Below are positions 1 to 6,379 of a stretch of 10,769 nt of DNA, piece by piece. The translations under genes and the position numbers were made by a program. Under the pieces are notes generated by a model. That model was not told where the DNA came from. It ran no database searches and saw only the letters and a list, made by a program, of their open reading frames with translations. This DNA is from Candidatus Aminicenantota bacterium (GTDB lineage: Bacteria > Acidobacteriota > UBA6911 > RPQK01 > JAJDTT01). How positions within the stretch are numbered: position 1 is the first letter of the stretch; every line of letters starts with the position of its first letter. The stretch lies in contig JAPOYZ010000026.1 in assembly GCA_026706325.1 (NCBI GenBank), positions 1-10,769 of the forward strand, in the 5' to 3' direction.

Positions 1-2241
1 GCAGGCCTGCAAGTCAGCCGGGAGATTCGCATCCGCATCGTCGCCGTAAACGGCTTCGATGAGGGCCCTCATTCGGCCGGGGCTCTCGATAAAGCCGGCG
101 TCCTCCAGCGTCCGGGAGGTGAGCCAGAGGCGGGCGTGGTCCTGGTAGACGTACGAGGCCCGCGGAAAGGCGCGCTTGAACCATTCCTCGTCCGCATCCG
201 CGGCCGGCTTCGGCCCCACCACAACCAGCTCGGGTCGGCCCGCGCGCTCTTTGCGCTGATGCCGCCAGAGCCTTCCCGCGCGCTGAATCAGCAGATCGAT
301 GGGAGCCAGATCGGTGATCAGTACGTCGAAGTCCAGATCGAGCGACTGCTCGACCACTTGTGTCGCGACCAGCACCTTGCCGGCCCGTTCAACTCCGGTA
401 CTGTGCTTGCCGAACGTTCGTACGATGTTCCGCTCGATTTCCAGTCGGTCGACCAGCGCGAACCGCGCATGGAACAGGTCGGGATCGAGTCCGCGCGCCT
501 TCAGCGCCGCGTAAGCGTCGAATGCATCGTCCACGGTATTGCGAATGTAGAGGACGGCATTGCCGGCGCCGGCGGCATACTCGATCTCTCTTAGGGCGTC
601 ATCAGTAGATCTGAGAAACCGGACCGGAAGCGAGCGCGCACGCCCGGTTTGCCCCGGCACCGCCGCGGCTGAGTGTGCATCGGCGGCACACACCGTGGCG
701 AGGGGGTACGCTTGGCTGGCACCGCCACCGCCCAATTCTCGGCCCAACCCCTTGGAAAAAGCATTGGCCAGCCGTTCCCGGGTCGACAGTGGCAACGTGG
801 CGGACAGCAGGATTGCCGAGCCGCCGAGCCCCGCCTGGAATTCGAGCAGCACCTCCATCTCGCGCCGCATGTAGGCATCGTAGGCGTGCACCTCGTCGAG
901 GATGAGCACGCGGCGCATCAAACCCAGCAAGCGCAGGGATTGGTGGCGGTTCGGAAGCACCGACAGCAGCGCCTGATCGATGGTTCCGGCGCCGACATCG
1001 GCCAGGAACGTCCGGCGGCGATCATCTGCGATCCACGCCGCACAGGCGGCCGATGCAGTGCTGCCGGAATCGTCGTGCGATTCCTTCTCGTTTGAATCGG
1101 GAACTGCGGACAACCCGCCTTGCACGATCGCATCCTGAAAGCCCTCGTGCAGGCCGCTTGCGCCGTGGGCGAGAGCAATGGAGGGCCGGGCGTTCGCGGC
1201 GAACAGACGCCGATGCGCGGCCGCAAACCGGTCAAACATTGCGTTCGCCGTCGCCATCGTCGGCAGCGCCACGTACAGGCCGTCCGCCCGGCCGGAACGC
1301 ATCAACCGGTGGGCAAGCATCAGCGCGGCTTCGGTCTTTCCACTGCCGGTCTCGTCCTCGATCATGAACAGTGCCGGACCGACGGGCAGGTCAGTTGTCT
1401 CCGCCCACTTCTGCATTGGGCTCGGCGATACGTCGCCGCCGATCAGGTCCGGATACCTTAGCCGAGCGCCGACGGGCGCCGGCAGCACTCCTGCCTCGGC
1501 TACCGCGTGCTCGGCCCGCGCCTGCGCCACGTCCCAATAAGTATCGAGGTCCTGAACGGGTTCACAGTACCGGAACCATTTCTGGTTCGACCCGATCCAG
1601 TCGGCCAGTACTGCCAGACCGGCGACGGCATGCGACGCACGCCGCCACTTTCTGCGCCGGGGGGCGGGCAGGTCTGACGGGAGCGGAAAGAGTGTGAACG
1701 CGTGGAGGATGAACCGGTGTGCGGCTTCGATTCCGGCGCGGCCGAAATCACTTCGAAGGGTGATCAGATTCTCACCGAGTCGCGCATGCGGTGGTTCTCC
1801 ATGGTGACCGGTCACAGCCGACATCAATGGTCGCCAGACTCTGTGGCCGACTCCACCCGGCAGGCTGAACGCGTCGGGACCGGCATCGAACAGGCGCATG
1901 CCCCCGGCGCCGTGGTCGTAACGCTGCGGGAAACTCGCCGGATCGTCACCGAAGCAGTCCGGATACAAGTCGGGCGCTTTGGCCTGGAACTTCTTCGCGA
2001 ACTTACCGATGTCATGAAGGCTGAGGAGAAAACAAATGAGCTGGGCCATCTGCTGGTGTGGCCATCCCAGAAGACGGCCTATGCTTTCACCGAGACCGCG
2101 GTGCTTCGTCAGCAGCGTCTCTCCGACAGCCGCCACATCGAGGGAGTGGTAAACCAGCGGATGCCACGCCGGCCCAAAATCAGGGGCGTATGGCCTCGCC
2201 TTCCCCCAGAACCGGTGCAAGGCCAAATCCTTCGGATTCAT
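1..2241 (-). CDS. cas3: CRISPR-associated nuclease/helicase Cas3, type I-E-like (3' end cut by window edge)
   Basis: Cas3 is the HD nuclease plus SF2 helicase that is recruited by Cascade and unwinds and degrades target DNA. The reading frame is open without a stop from 2241 to the window edge (747 codons); E. coli Cas3 is about 890 residues, so roughly the last 140 are missing. The HD domain shows YHSLDVAAV (H32), LHDIGK (H76, D77), DHGAGG (H110) and TGHHG (H146, H147). The helicase shows Walker A ETGSGKT (K302), ALPTMATANAM (325-335), the DEVH box (449-452) inside LDEVHAYDAYM, SAT (480-482), the segment VATQVVEQSLD, and motif VI QRAGR (653-657). These blocks match E. coli type I-E Cas3 from memory. 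The start is fixed: an in-frame TAG directly precedes ATG 2241, although the Shine-Dalgarno match is poor. Cas3 usually heads a type I-E operon, so cse1 and the other genes are expected beyond the left edge (inference). The gene looks intact; subtype is less certain than family. Confidence 0.95.
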   Translation of the reverse strand, partial: MNPKDLALHRFWGKARPYAPDFGPAWHPLVYHSLDVAAVGETLLTKHRGLGESIGRLLGWPHQQMAQLICFLLSLHDIGKFAKKFQAKAPDLYPDCFGDDPASFPQRYDHGAGGMRLFDAGPDAFSLPGGVGHRVWRPLMSAVTGHHGEPPHARLGENLITLRSDFGRAGIEAAHRFILHAFTLFPLPSDLPAPRRRKWRRASHAVAGLAVLADWIGSNQKWFRYCEPVQDLDTYWDVAQARAEHAVAEAGVLPAPVGARLRYPDLIGGDVSPSPMQKWAETTDLPVGPALFMIEDETGSGKTEAALMLAHRLMRSGRADGLYVALPTMATANAMFDRFAAAHRRLFAANARPSIALAHGASGLHEGFQDAIVQGGLSAVPDSNEKESHDDSGSTASAACAAWIADDRRRTFLADVGAGTIDQALLSVLPNRHQSLRLLGLMRRVLILDEVHAYDAYMRREMEVLLEFQAGLGGSAILLSATLPLSTRERLANAFSKGLGRELGGGGASQAYPLATVCAADAHSAAAVPGQTGRARSLPVRFLRSTDDALREIEYAAGAGNAVLYIRNTVDDAFDAYAALKARGLDPDLFHARFALVDRLEIERNIVRTFGKHSTGVERAGKVLVATQVVEQSLDLDFDVLITDLAPIDLLIQRAGRLWRHQRKERAGRPELVVVGPKPAADADEEWFKRAFPRASYVYQDHARLWLTSRTLEDAGFIESPGRMRALIEAVYGDDADANLPADLQAC

Positions 2242-2435
2242 CTATGGAACTCATCGGACCTGCGCGGATCGTGACCCTGCTGCCAGCCGACGGCGAGGTG
2301 GGCATCCCCAAAGTTCGGCACAGGAACTGCGTTCCCTTTCATTGGTCGTTGTCGGCAAGCGCCGCGACCATCCGGACCAGCATTGGAACTCGACTTCGAC
2401 GGCATTCCAGGCCGAGGTCAGGATCGATTCAGCGG
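2242..2435. other. Intergenic gap between the HpcH/HpaI aldolase stop and cas3 start
   Basis: Both flanking genes read on the minus strand, so this stretch is the 3' region of the aldolase and the 5' region of cas3. I see no convincing coding frame of a known family, no convincing -35/-10 pair for cas3, no CRISPR repeat and no tRNA or attachment-site signature. Apart from the hairpin at 2343-2370, nothing is recognised. It marks the boundary between the CRISPR-Cas locus and the metabolic genes. Confidence 0.5.
2343..2370 (-). terminator. Possible stem-loop downstream of the aldolase gene (weak terminator candidate)
   Basis: Outer arms TGGTCG and CGACCA (6 bp) enclose an inner CGGC-AAGC-GCCG hairpin with a four-base bulge on one side. 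It lies about 65 bases past the aldolase stop in the minus-strand direction. No run of U follows, so it is not a classical intrinsic terminator. It may be chance or a Rho-type or processing structure. Confidence 0.22.
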
Positions 2436-3215
2436 TCAGGAACGGAAGATCTCGGTGAACTCCTTCCAGATCTGCTGATATCCCCGCTGCAGAATGATGA
2501 TGGCCGCCCCGCAGACGAAGAAACGGGCTCCCTTCTCGTAGTAAGGCTTCGCCGCCTCCGGACTCGCCACCGGAATGCCCCACCATTTGCCGTGACGGCG
2601 GCAGGCCTCGGCGACCCGGTCCACGGCCTGCAGGATGAGGGGGTGCCCTCCCTGCGTGGGGACGCCATAGCTCTGGGACAGATCGCCGGGCCCCACCATG
2701 ACTCCGTCCAGTCCCTCAACCGCCAGGATCTCATCGACGGCCTCGACTCCTTCCTTGTCTTCGATCTGGATCGAGACCAGGGTCTCCTCGTTGGCGGACG
2801 CCATGTATTCGGGCATCGCCTCCATGCCGTAGTTGGAGGCGACCTCCACGCCGTCCATGCCCCGCTGTCCCAGGGGATGAAAGCGGCTGTTGCGAACCAC
2901 GTCCCGGGCCTCCGCCGCCGAGCAGACGTGGGGAACCATGATGCCGTTCGCCCCCGCCTCGAGGCAGCGGAAATAACTCCAATAGGGACCCTTCCTCATG
3001 CGGACCAGCGGGTCCATGCCGGAGGCCCGGCAGGCCAGCCCCATGGCGAAGAGCTGGTCGTAGTCGTAGTCCTGATGCTCCATGTCGATCCAGACGCCGT
3101 CGAATCCGATGAGCCCGATCATTTCGATGAGCTTGGGCGAAGGATAGGGAGTGGGACAGGCCAGCATGACCGCCTCACCCCGCCTCAGTTTGTGCAAAAT
3201 TTCGTTCTTTCTCAT
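2436..3215 (-). CDS. HpcH/HpaI family aldolase (class II, pyruvate-type)
   Basis: A 259-residue cytosolic TIM-barrel enzyme of the HpcH/HpaI (2-dehydro-3-deoxyglucarate / 4-hydroxy-2-oxo-acid aldolase) family. These enzymes use a divalent metal to cleave or form 2-oxo acids, with pyruvate as the nucleophile. Expected active-site positions are present: H47 in WIDMEH, R72 in PLVRMRKG, E152 in SIQIED and D178 in GPGDLS; the segment EAGANGIMVPHV (86-97) is also typical. Length matches the family. ATG 3215 is chosen because family homology begins here and AGGAGG (3218-3223) precedes it, though with an unusually short spacer of two bases. The open frame continues upstream antisense to the RraA gene, but that extension resembles nothing. 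It is divergent from the RraA-like gene over 123 bases, which suggests shared control. The exact substrate cannot be told from sequence; family assignment is firm. Confidence 0.93.
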   Translation of the reverse strand: MRKNEILHKLRRGEAVMLACPTPYPSPKLIEMIGLIGFDGVWIDMEHQDYDYDQLFAMGLACRASGMDPLVRMRKGPYWSYFRCLEAGANGIMVPHVCSAAEARDVVRNSRFHPLGQRGMDGVEVASNYGMEAMPEYMASANEETLVSIQIEDKEGVEAVDEILAVEGLDGVMVGPGDLSQSYGVPTQGGHPLILQAVDRVAEACRRHGKWWGIPVASPEAAKPYYEKGARFFVCGAAIIILQRGYQQIWKEFTEIFRS

Positions 3216-3289
3216 GACCTCCTCTAGTCCTCCCTGACTCCGTGGGCCGCCGATGCCGACAAGCCTCGTAAGGTATCCTTTTGGCCGAA

Positions 3290-3311
3290 TCGACTGCAAC
3301 TTGCGAGTCGA
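3290..3311. promoter_or_regulatory. Imperfect palindrome, candidate operator between divergent aldolase genes
   Basis: Arms TCGACT (3290-3295) and AGTCGA (3306-3311) form a perfect 6-bp inverted repeat. Inside them GCAA and TTGC pair again around a central C, with one extra G on the right side. It lies in the shared 5' region, 28 bases before the RraA-like start and about 75 before the other start. On the minus strand TTGCAG at its inner part is followed 18 bases later by TACCTT, a weak sigma70-like pair that would overlap the site. This suggests a transcription-factor site controlling both genes (inference). No regulator gene is in the window. Confidence 0.4.
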
Positions 3312-3327
3312 CGCAAAAACCGCTGAC

Positions 3328-3334
3328 GAGGAGA
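3328..3334 (+). promoter_or_regulatory. Shine-Dalgarno site of the RraA-like gene
   Basis: GAGGAGA ends four bases before ATG 3339 and supports that start. Confidence 0.7.
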
Positions 3335-3338
3335 AGAC

Positions 3339-4070
3339 ATGAACGAATCCAGTCCCTTGCCGCAGGACGTCCTGGAGACGCTGAGGCAATTTGACACCCC
3401 GACCATCTGCAACGTGATCGAGCTCTTCGACGTGCGTCCCAGGACCTCCGGCTACATGGACCAGAGAATCAAGGCCCACTTCCCCGAGATGCCCCCCATG
3501 GTGGGGTACGCAACCACCGCCACCTATCGTTCCTCGGCGCCGCCACAGGGAGCGGACGTCTACGACGCCATGGAGAAACAACTTTCCGTTCTCAAGCAAC
3601 GCCCCGGACCCCACGTCATCGTGTTTCAGGATCTGGACGATCCGTCGACGGCGGCCACCTTCGGCGAGGTGATGTGCACCTCCTACCAGACCTTCGGCGC
3701 GGTCGGGCTTGTGACCAGCGGGACCGGCCGCGACCTGGACCAGGTCCGGCGAATCGGCTTCCCCGTCTTCAGCAGCGGCACCAACTGCTCCCACGGCTAT
3801 TGCCACACTCTCCACGTCGATGTCCCGGTGCACGTCGGCGGACTCACCGTGCGCCCGGGCGATCTGCTCCACGGCGACGCCAACGGCGTGACGAGCATAC
3901 CTGGCGAAATCGCCGCGGAAGTGGCTCGTCTCTGCCCGGAATTCGTTGCGGCCGAAGAGGTGGTGCTGGACTGTCTTCGCACCCACGGGCCCGATCTGTC
4001 CAGGCTCCAAGAGGCCCGGAGGGAATGCCGGAGGCGCATCGCCCGACTCGCCGAGCGGCTCACCGGCTGA
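3339..4070 (+). CDS. RraA-like / 4-hydroxy-4-methyl-2-oxoglutarate (HMG/CHA) aldolase family protein
   Basis: A 243-residue protein of the RraA / HMG-CHA aldolase superfamily (often mis-annotated as dimethylmenaquinone methyltransferase). Enzymatic members are class II aldolases that split 4-hydroxy-4-methyl- or 4-carboxy-4-hydroxy-2-oxo acids to pyruvate plus a second oxo acid. Visible family blocks are DTPTICNVIEL (19-29), FGEVM (108-112), GLVTSGTGRDLDQV (123-136) with the R131-D132 pair, FPVFSSGTN (141-149), and VRPGDLLHGDANGV (171-184). The RD pair is characteristic of the aldolases, whereas E. coli RraA proper is a shorter RNase E inhibitor, so an enzymatic role is favoured. The C-terminal helix (roughly 205-243) is arginine- and glutamate-rich. 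The start has a good Shine-Dalgarno. The gene is divergent from the HpcH/HpaI aldolase and convergent with the M28 peptidase, with six bases between stops. Substrate is unknown. Confidence 0.9.
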   Translation: MNESSPLPQDVLETLRQFDTPTICNVIELFDVRPRTSGYMDQRIKAHFPEMPPMVGYATTATYRSSAPPQGADVYDAMEKQLSVLKQRPGPHVIVFQDLDDPSTAATFGEVMCTSYQTFGAVGLVTSGTGRDLDQVRRIGFPVFSSGTNCSHGYCHTLHVDVPVHVGGLTVRPGDLLHGDANGVTSIPGEIAAEVARLCPEFVAAEEVVLDCLRTHGPDLSRLQEARRECRRRIARLAERLTG

Positions 4071-4076
4071 GATTCT

Positions 4077-4946
4077 TCAGATTCGGACCAGAGACTCCGC
4101 CATTCCCCGCACCAGAAGCTCCATGGAGCGGTAGTTCAAGGTCTCGGGAAGGTCCGTGGAACGGTGGTAGTGCCGATTCCGGAAGAAGGCGGTGTCGGTC
4201 ACCATCAGGGCCGGATATCCCTCCTGCCAGAAGGACCAGTTGTCCGAGAGGTCGACGCCGGGAACGAAGGGGAGGGCGATGTGCTCCACCGGCAGGTCTC
4301 CGCGGGCCGAGAGGAGACGGGACAGGCGCCGGACCAGATGCCGGGACGCGTAGTTGCCCGCCACGGCGATGAAGTTCCCCCGGTCGGGATAGAACCAGCG
4401 CATCAACGAAATGGGATGGCCCTGGGAGCCGCGGGCATCGCTGTAGTAGCCCACCATCTCCAGCGAGATCATGCCCTGGATCGAATCGCCCCGCCGCCGG
4501 CAGCGTCGGGCGTAGACCCGGCTCCCCATGGATTCGGTCTTGAAATGGGGAGACTCCTCCAGCGTGAACGCCACCCAACGGATCGAACCGGCGGCGGGTT
4601 CGTCCCCCAGGACCCGGGCCAGCTCCAGGAGGACCGCCACACCGCTGGCGTTGTCGTCGGCGCCCGGGGAACCCAACGCCGTGTCGTAGTGGGCGCCGAC
4701 CACCAGGACAGGATCGTCGGAGGCCATTCCGGGAATCGTAGCGACGACGTTGCAATACTCCTTTCCGCCGCATTCGTACCGGTCGCGGCCGATCCGGTAT
4801 CCGGACTCTGCGAAGACTTCTTCGATGTACTCCCTGGCCTGTTCCAGACCGCGGTAGCGATGGGAGTTCCTCTCTCCCACAACCCCGGCCAGGAACTGGA
4901 CGTGCCCTCTCAACCTGAATTGAAGCTCACCCGTCAGGTCCGGCAT
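4077..4946 (-). CDS. M28 family zinc aminopeptidase-like protein
   Basis: A 289-residue M28 metallopeptidase domain, a co-catalytic di-zinc exopeptidase that typically releases N-terminal amino acids. Ligand motifs occur in order: GAHYDT (H86, with D88 as the supporting Asp), GADDNASG (D97, bridging ligand), TLEES (E130 probable general base, E131 ligand), SLEMVGYY (E163 ligand) and HYHRSTD (H261 ligand). The N-terminal LRGHVQFLAGVVGERNS is a typical M28 lead-in. From ATG 4946 there is no signal peptide or membrane segment, so a cytosolic enzyme is implied, although many M28 proteins are exported. The frame stays open to GTG 5054 and also contains ATG 4988, but that extension is basic, lacks homology and would cover a TATAAT box. 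I therefore prefer 4946, without certainty. It is divergent from the Gfo/Idh-like gene, and no substrate link to its neighbours is evident. Confidence 0.88.
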   Translation of the reverse strand: MPDLTGELQFRLRGHVQFLAGVVGERNSHRYRGLEQAREYIEEVFAESGYRIGRDRYECGGKEYCNVVATIPGMASDDPVLVVGAHYDTALGSPGADDNASGVAVLLELARVLGDEPAAGSIRWVAFTLEESPHFKTESMGSRVYARRCRRRGDSIQGMISLEMVGYYSDARGSQGHPISLMRWFYPDRGNFIAVAGNYASRHLVRRLSRLLSARGDLPVEHIALPFVPGVDLSDNWSFWQEGYPALMVTDTAFFRNRHYHRSTDLPETLNYRSMELLVRGMAESLVRI

Positions 4947-4955
4947 CCGGGATCC

Positions 4956-4974
4956 ATTATAGAGAACCCGGTTC
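4956..4974 (-). promoter_or_regulatory. Candidate promoter for the M28 peptidase gene (TATAAT with adjacent palindrome)
   Basis: On the minus strand TATAAT (4961-4956) is a perfect -10 hexamer. No good -35 lies 16-18 bases upstream. The 11-bp palindrome GAACC-C-GGTTC (4964-4974) sits two bases upstream of the hexamer, inside the spacer, and could be an operator. Only nine bases separate the hexamer from ATG 4946, so transcription would start almost at the start codon. Confidence 0.35.
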
Positions 4975-5009
4975 CGGCGGCTTGCCATCGGCGGCGCCGG
5001 GAGGTCAAA

Positions 5010-5030
5010 ATGTCGCCGGCTGCACGGTAA
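5010..5030 (+). CDS. Possible six-codon upstream reading frame (MSPAAR) before the oxidoreductase gene
   Basis: GGGAGG (4999-5004) is followed after five bases by ATG 5010 and a six-codon frame ending in TAA 5028-5030, five bases before the ATG of the next gene. The downstream gene's own ribosome site is poor, so translation could be coupled. Against it: TTGCCA (4982-4987) and CAAAAT (5006-5011), 18 bases apart, form a plausible promoter whose transcript would begin after this ATG. There is no homology evidence at this length. Confidence 0.22.
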   Translation: MSPAAR

Positions 5031-5035
5031 TCGAC

Positions 5036-6355
5036 ATGAAAGATTCAGAGACACCCCGCCCCGTCCGACTCATCATATTGAATCCAGGCCACTTCCACGC
5101 GACCCTGGTGCTGAAGACCTCCTACTCCCAGGTGTCCCCGGAGGTGCACGTCTTTGCTCCCGATGGTCCGGAGGCTGTGGACCATGTCCAGAGAGTCGAG
5201 GGATTCAACCGTCGGGAGCAGGACCCGACCCGCTGGCGGCAGGAGGTCTACAAGGGACCCGACTACCTGGAACGCATGTTGAGACGCCGCCCGGGCAACG
5301 TAGTGGTGGTGGCGGGAAACAATCGGCGAAAGACCCAGTACATCCACGAGAGCGTTCAATCGGGGCTCAACGTCCTCTCGGACAAACCCATGTGCGTCAG
5401 TCATGAGGCATGGAAGGTTCTGGAGAGGGCCTTCTCGACAGCGGAAGAGAAGGGACTCCTGATCTACGACATCATGACCGAGCGCTTCGAGATCACGACG
5501 ATCCTGCAACGGGAACTGGCCCAGTGTCCGCACGTCATCGGCGAGCCGGTCGGCGGAGACTCCCGGGATCCGGGAATCGTCAAGGACAGCGTCCACCATC
5601 TGTTCAAGGAGGTCGCCGGACAGACTCTGATTCGCCCGGAGTGGTATTTCGACGTCGAGCAGCAAGGTGAGGGGATCGTGGACGTGTCCACCCACTTGGT
5701 GGACCTGGTGTTCTGGCAGGGATTCCCCGGCGAAGCGGTCGACCGTTCCCGGATCCAGGTGCTGGAGGCCCGCCATTGGCCCACGGTCCTGAGCCGGGAG
5801 CAGTACGGACAGATCACGGGCAAGAAGGACTTTCCCCCGTTCCTGCGCAAGAACCTGGACCGGGACGGGCGCCTGGCCTATTTCTGCAATGGAGAGATCC
5901 TTTTGCGGGTGGACGACCTTCACGCCAGGATCTCCGTGGCCTGGGACTTCGAGGCGCCCCCAGGAGGCGGCGACACCCACTTTTCGGTGATTCGCGGGAC
6001 CCGGGCGCATCTCTGCATCCTTCAGGGGAAGGAGCAGGGTTACCGGCCCGAGTTGACGATCCGGCCCGCGCCGGGAGCCGATGCCGGATTGCTGGAGCAG
6101 GGACTTCGGCGTTTCATCGAGGAAATCTCCGGCCGGTATCCCGGCTTGGCCCTGGAGCCATGGGAATCGGGTTGGCAGGTGTCGATTCCGGACCGCTACC
6201 GTGTCGGGCACGAGGCCCACTTCGGAGAAGTCACCAGCAGATACCTCGGTTTCCTGGAATCGGGTTCCATGCCCCAATGGGAGATCACCAACATGATCTC
6301 CAAGTATTACGTGACCACCCGGGCCCTGGAGATGGCCCTCGCGGATTCATCCTGA
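5036..6355 (+). CDS. Gfo/Idh/MocA-like putative oxidoreductase with the long 'putative oxidoreductase C-terminal' type domain
   Basis: A 439-residue protein of the broad Gfo/Idh/MocA class, NAD(P)-dependent oxidoreductases acting on sugars, inositols and related polyols. An N-terminal Rossmann-like half spans about 10-145. The usual GxGxxG after the first strand is absent; LIILNPGHFHA (12-22) occupies that position. LSDKPM (115-120) is the counterpart of the EKP motif, with K117. GEGIVDVSTHLVDL (211-224) carries the D216/H220/D223 pattern of the catalytic helix. The remaining 200 residues form the longer C-terminal domain seen in the 'putative oxidoreductase' subgroup, from memory of PF16490-type proteins. 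No signal peptide is visible. The frame is open back to TTG 4982, but ATG 5036 fits homology better despite a weak ribosome site. It is divergent from the M28 gene and convergent with the permease. Substrate is unknown. Confidence 0.82.
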   Translation: MKDSETPRPVRLIILNPGHFHATLVLKTSYSQVSPEVHVFAPDGPEAVDHVQRVEGFNRREQDPTRWRQEVYKGPDYLERMLRRRPGNVVVVAGNNRRKTQYIHESVQSGLNVLSDKPMCVSHEAWKVLERAFSTAEEKGLLIYDIMTERFEITTILQRELAQCPHVIGEPVGGDSRDPGIVKDSVHHLFKEVAGQTLIRPEWYFDVEQQGEGIVDVSTHLVDLVFWQGFPGEAVDRSRIQVLEARHWPTVLSREQYGQITGKKDFPPFLRKNLDRDGRLAYFCNGEILLRVDDLHARISVAWDFEAPPGGGDTHFSVIRGTRAHLCILQGKEQGYRPELTIRPAPGADAGLLEQGLRRFIEEISGRYPGLALEPWESGWQVSIPDRYRVGHEAHFGEVTSRYLGFLESGSMPQWEITNMISKYYVTTRALEMALADSS

Positions 6356-6359
6356 TACC

Positions 6360-6379
6360 GATTCGCCCGGGAGCGAGTC
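6360..6379. terminator. Stem-loop between convergent oxidoreductase and permease genes
   Basis: GATTCGC (6360-6366) and GCGAGTC (6373-6379) pair over seven positions with one G-T wobble around a six-base loop. It fills the 22-base gap between the two stops and overlaps the permease stop codon. No T-run follows on either strand, so it is at best a weak bidirectional terminator. Confidence 0.3.

Noticed and set aside
136..2274. Many plus-strand open frames across the first 2.3 kb.
   Set aside because: They are opposite-strand shadows of cas3, whose HD and helicase motifs occur in order in one minus-strand frame running off the edge.
2416..2440. GGTCAGG repeated twice, 18 bases apart.
   Set aside because: Too short and only two copies, one of them overlapping the aldolase stop; no sign of an array or attachment site.
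2058..3227. 389-codon plus-strand open frame.
   Set aside because: Antisense to the start of cas3 and the whole HpcH/HpaI aldolase; it shows no recognisable motif and spans two genes.
3216..4010. In-frame extension of the HpcH/HpaI aldolase upstream on the minus strand, giving a 524-codon frame.
   Set aside because: It is antisense to the well-supported RraA-like gene, resembles no family, and the aldolase's own homology and ribosome site start at 3215.
5045..6277. 410-codon minus-strand open frame.
   Set aside because: Exact shadow of the Gfo/Idh-like gene. Long antisense frames are common at high GC.
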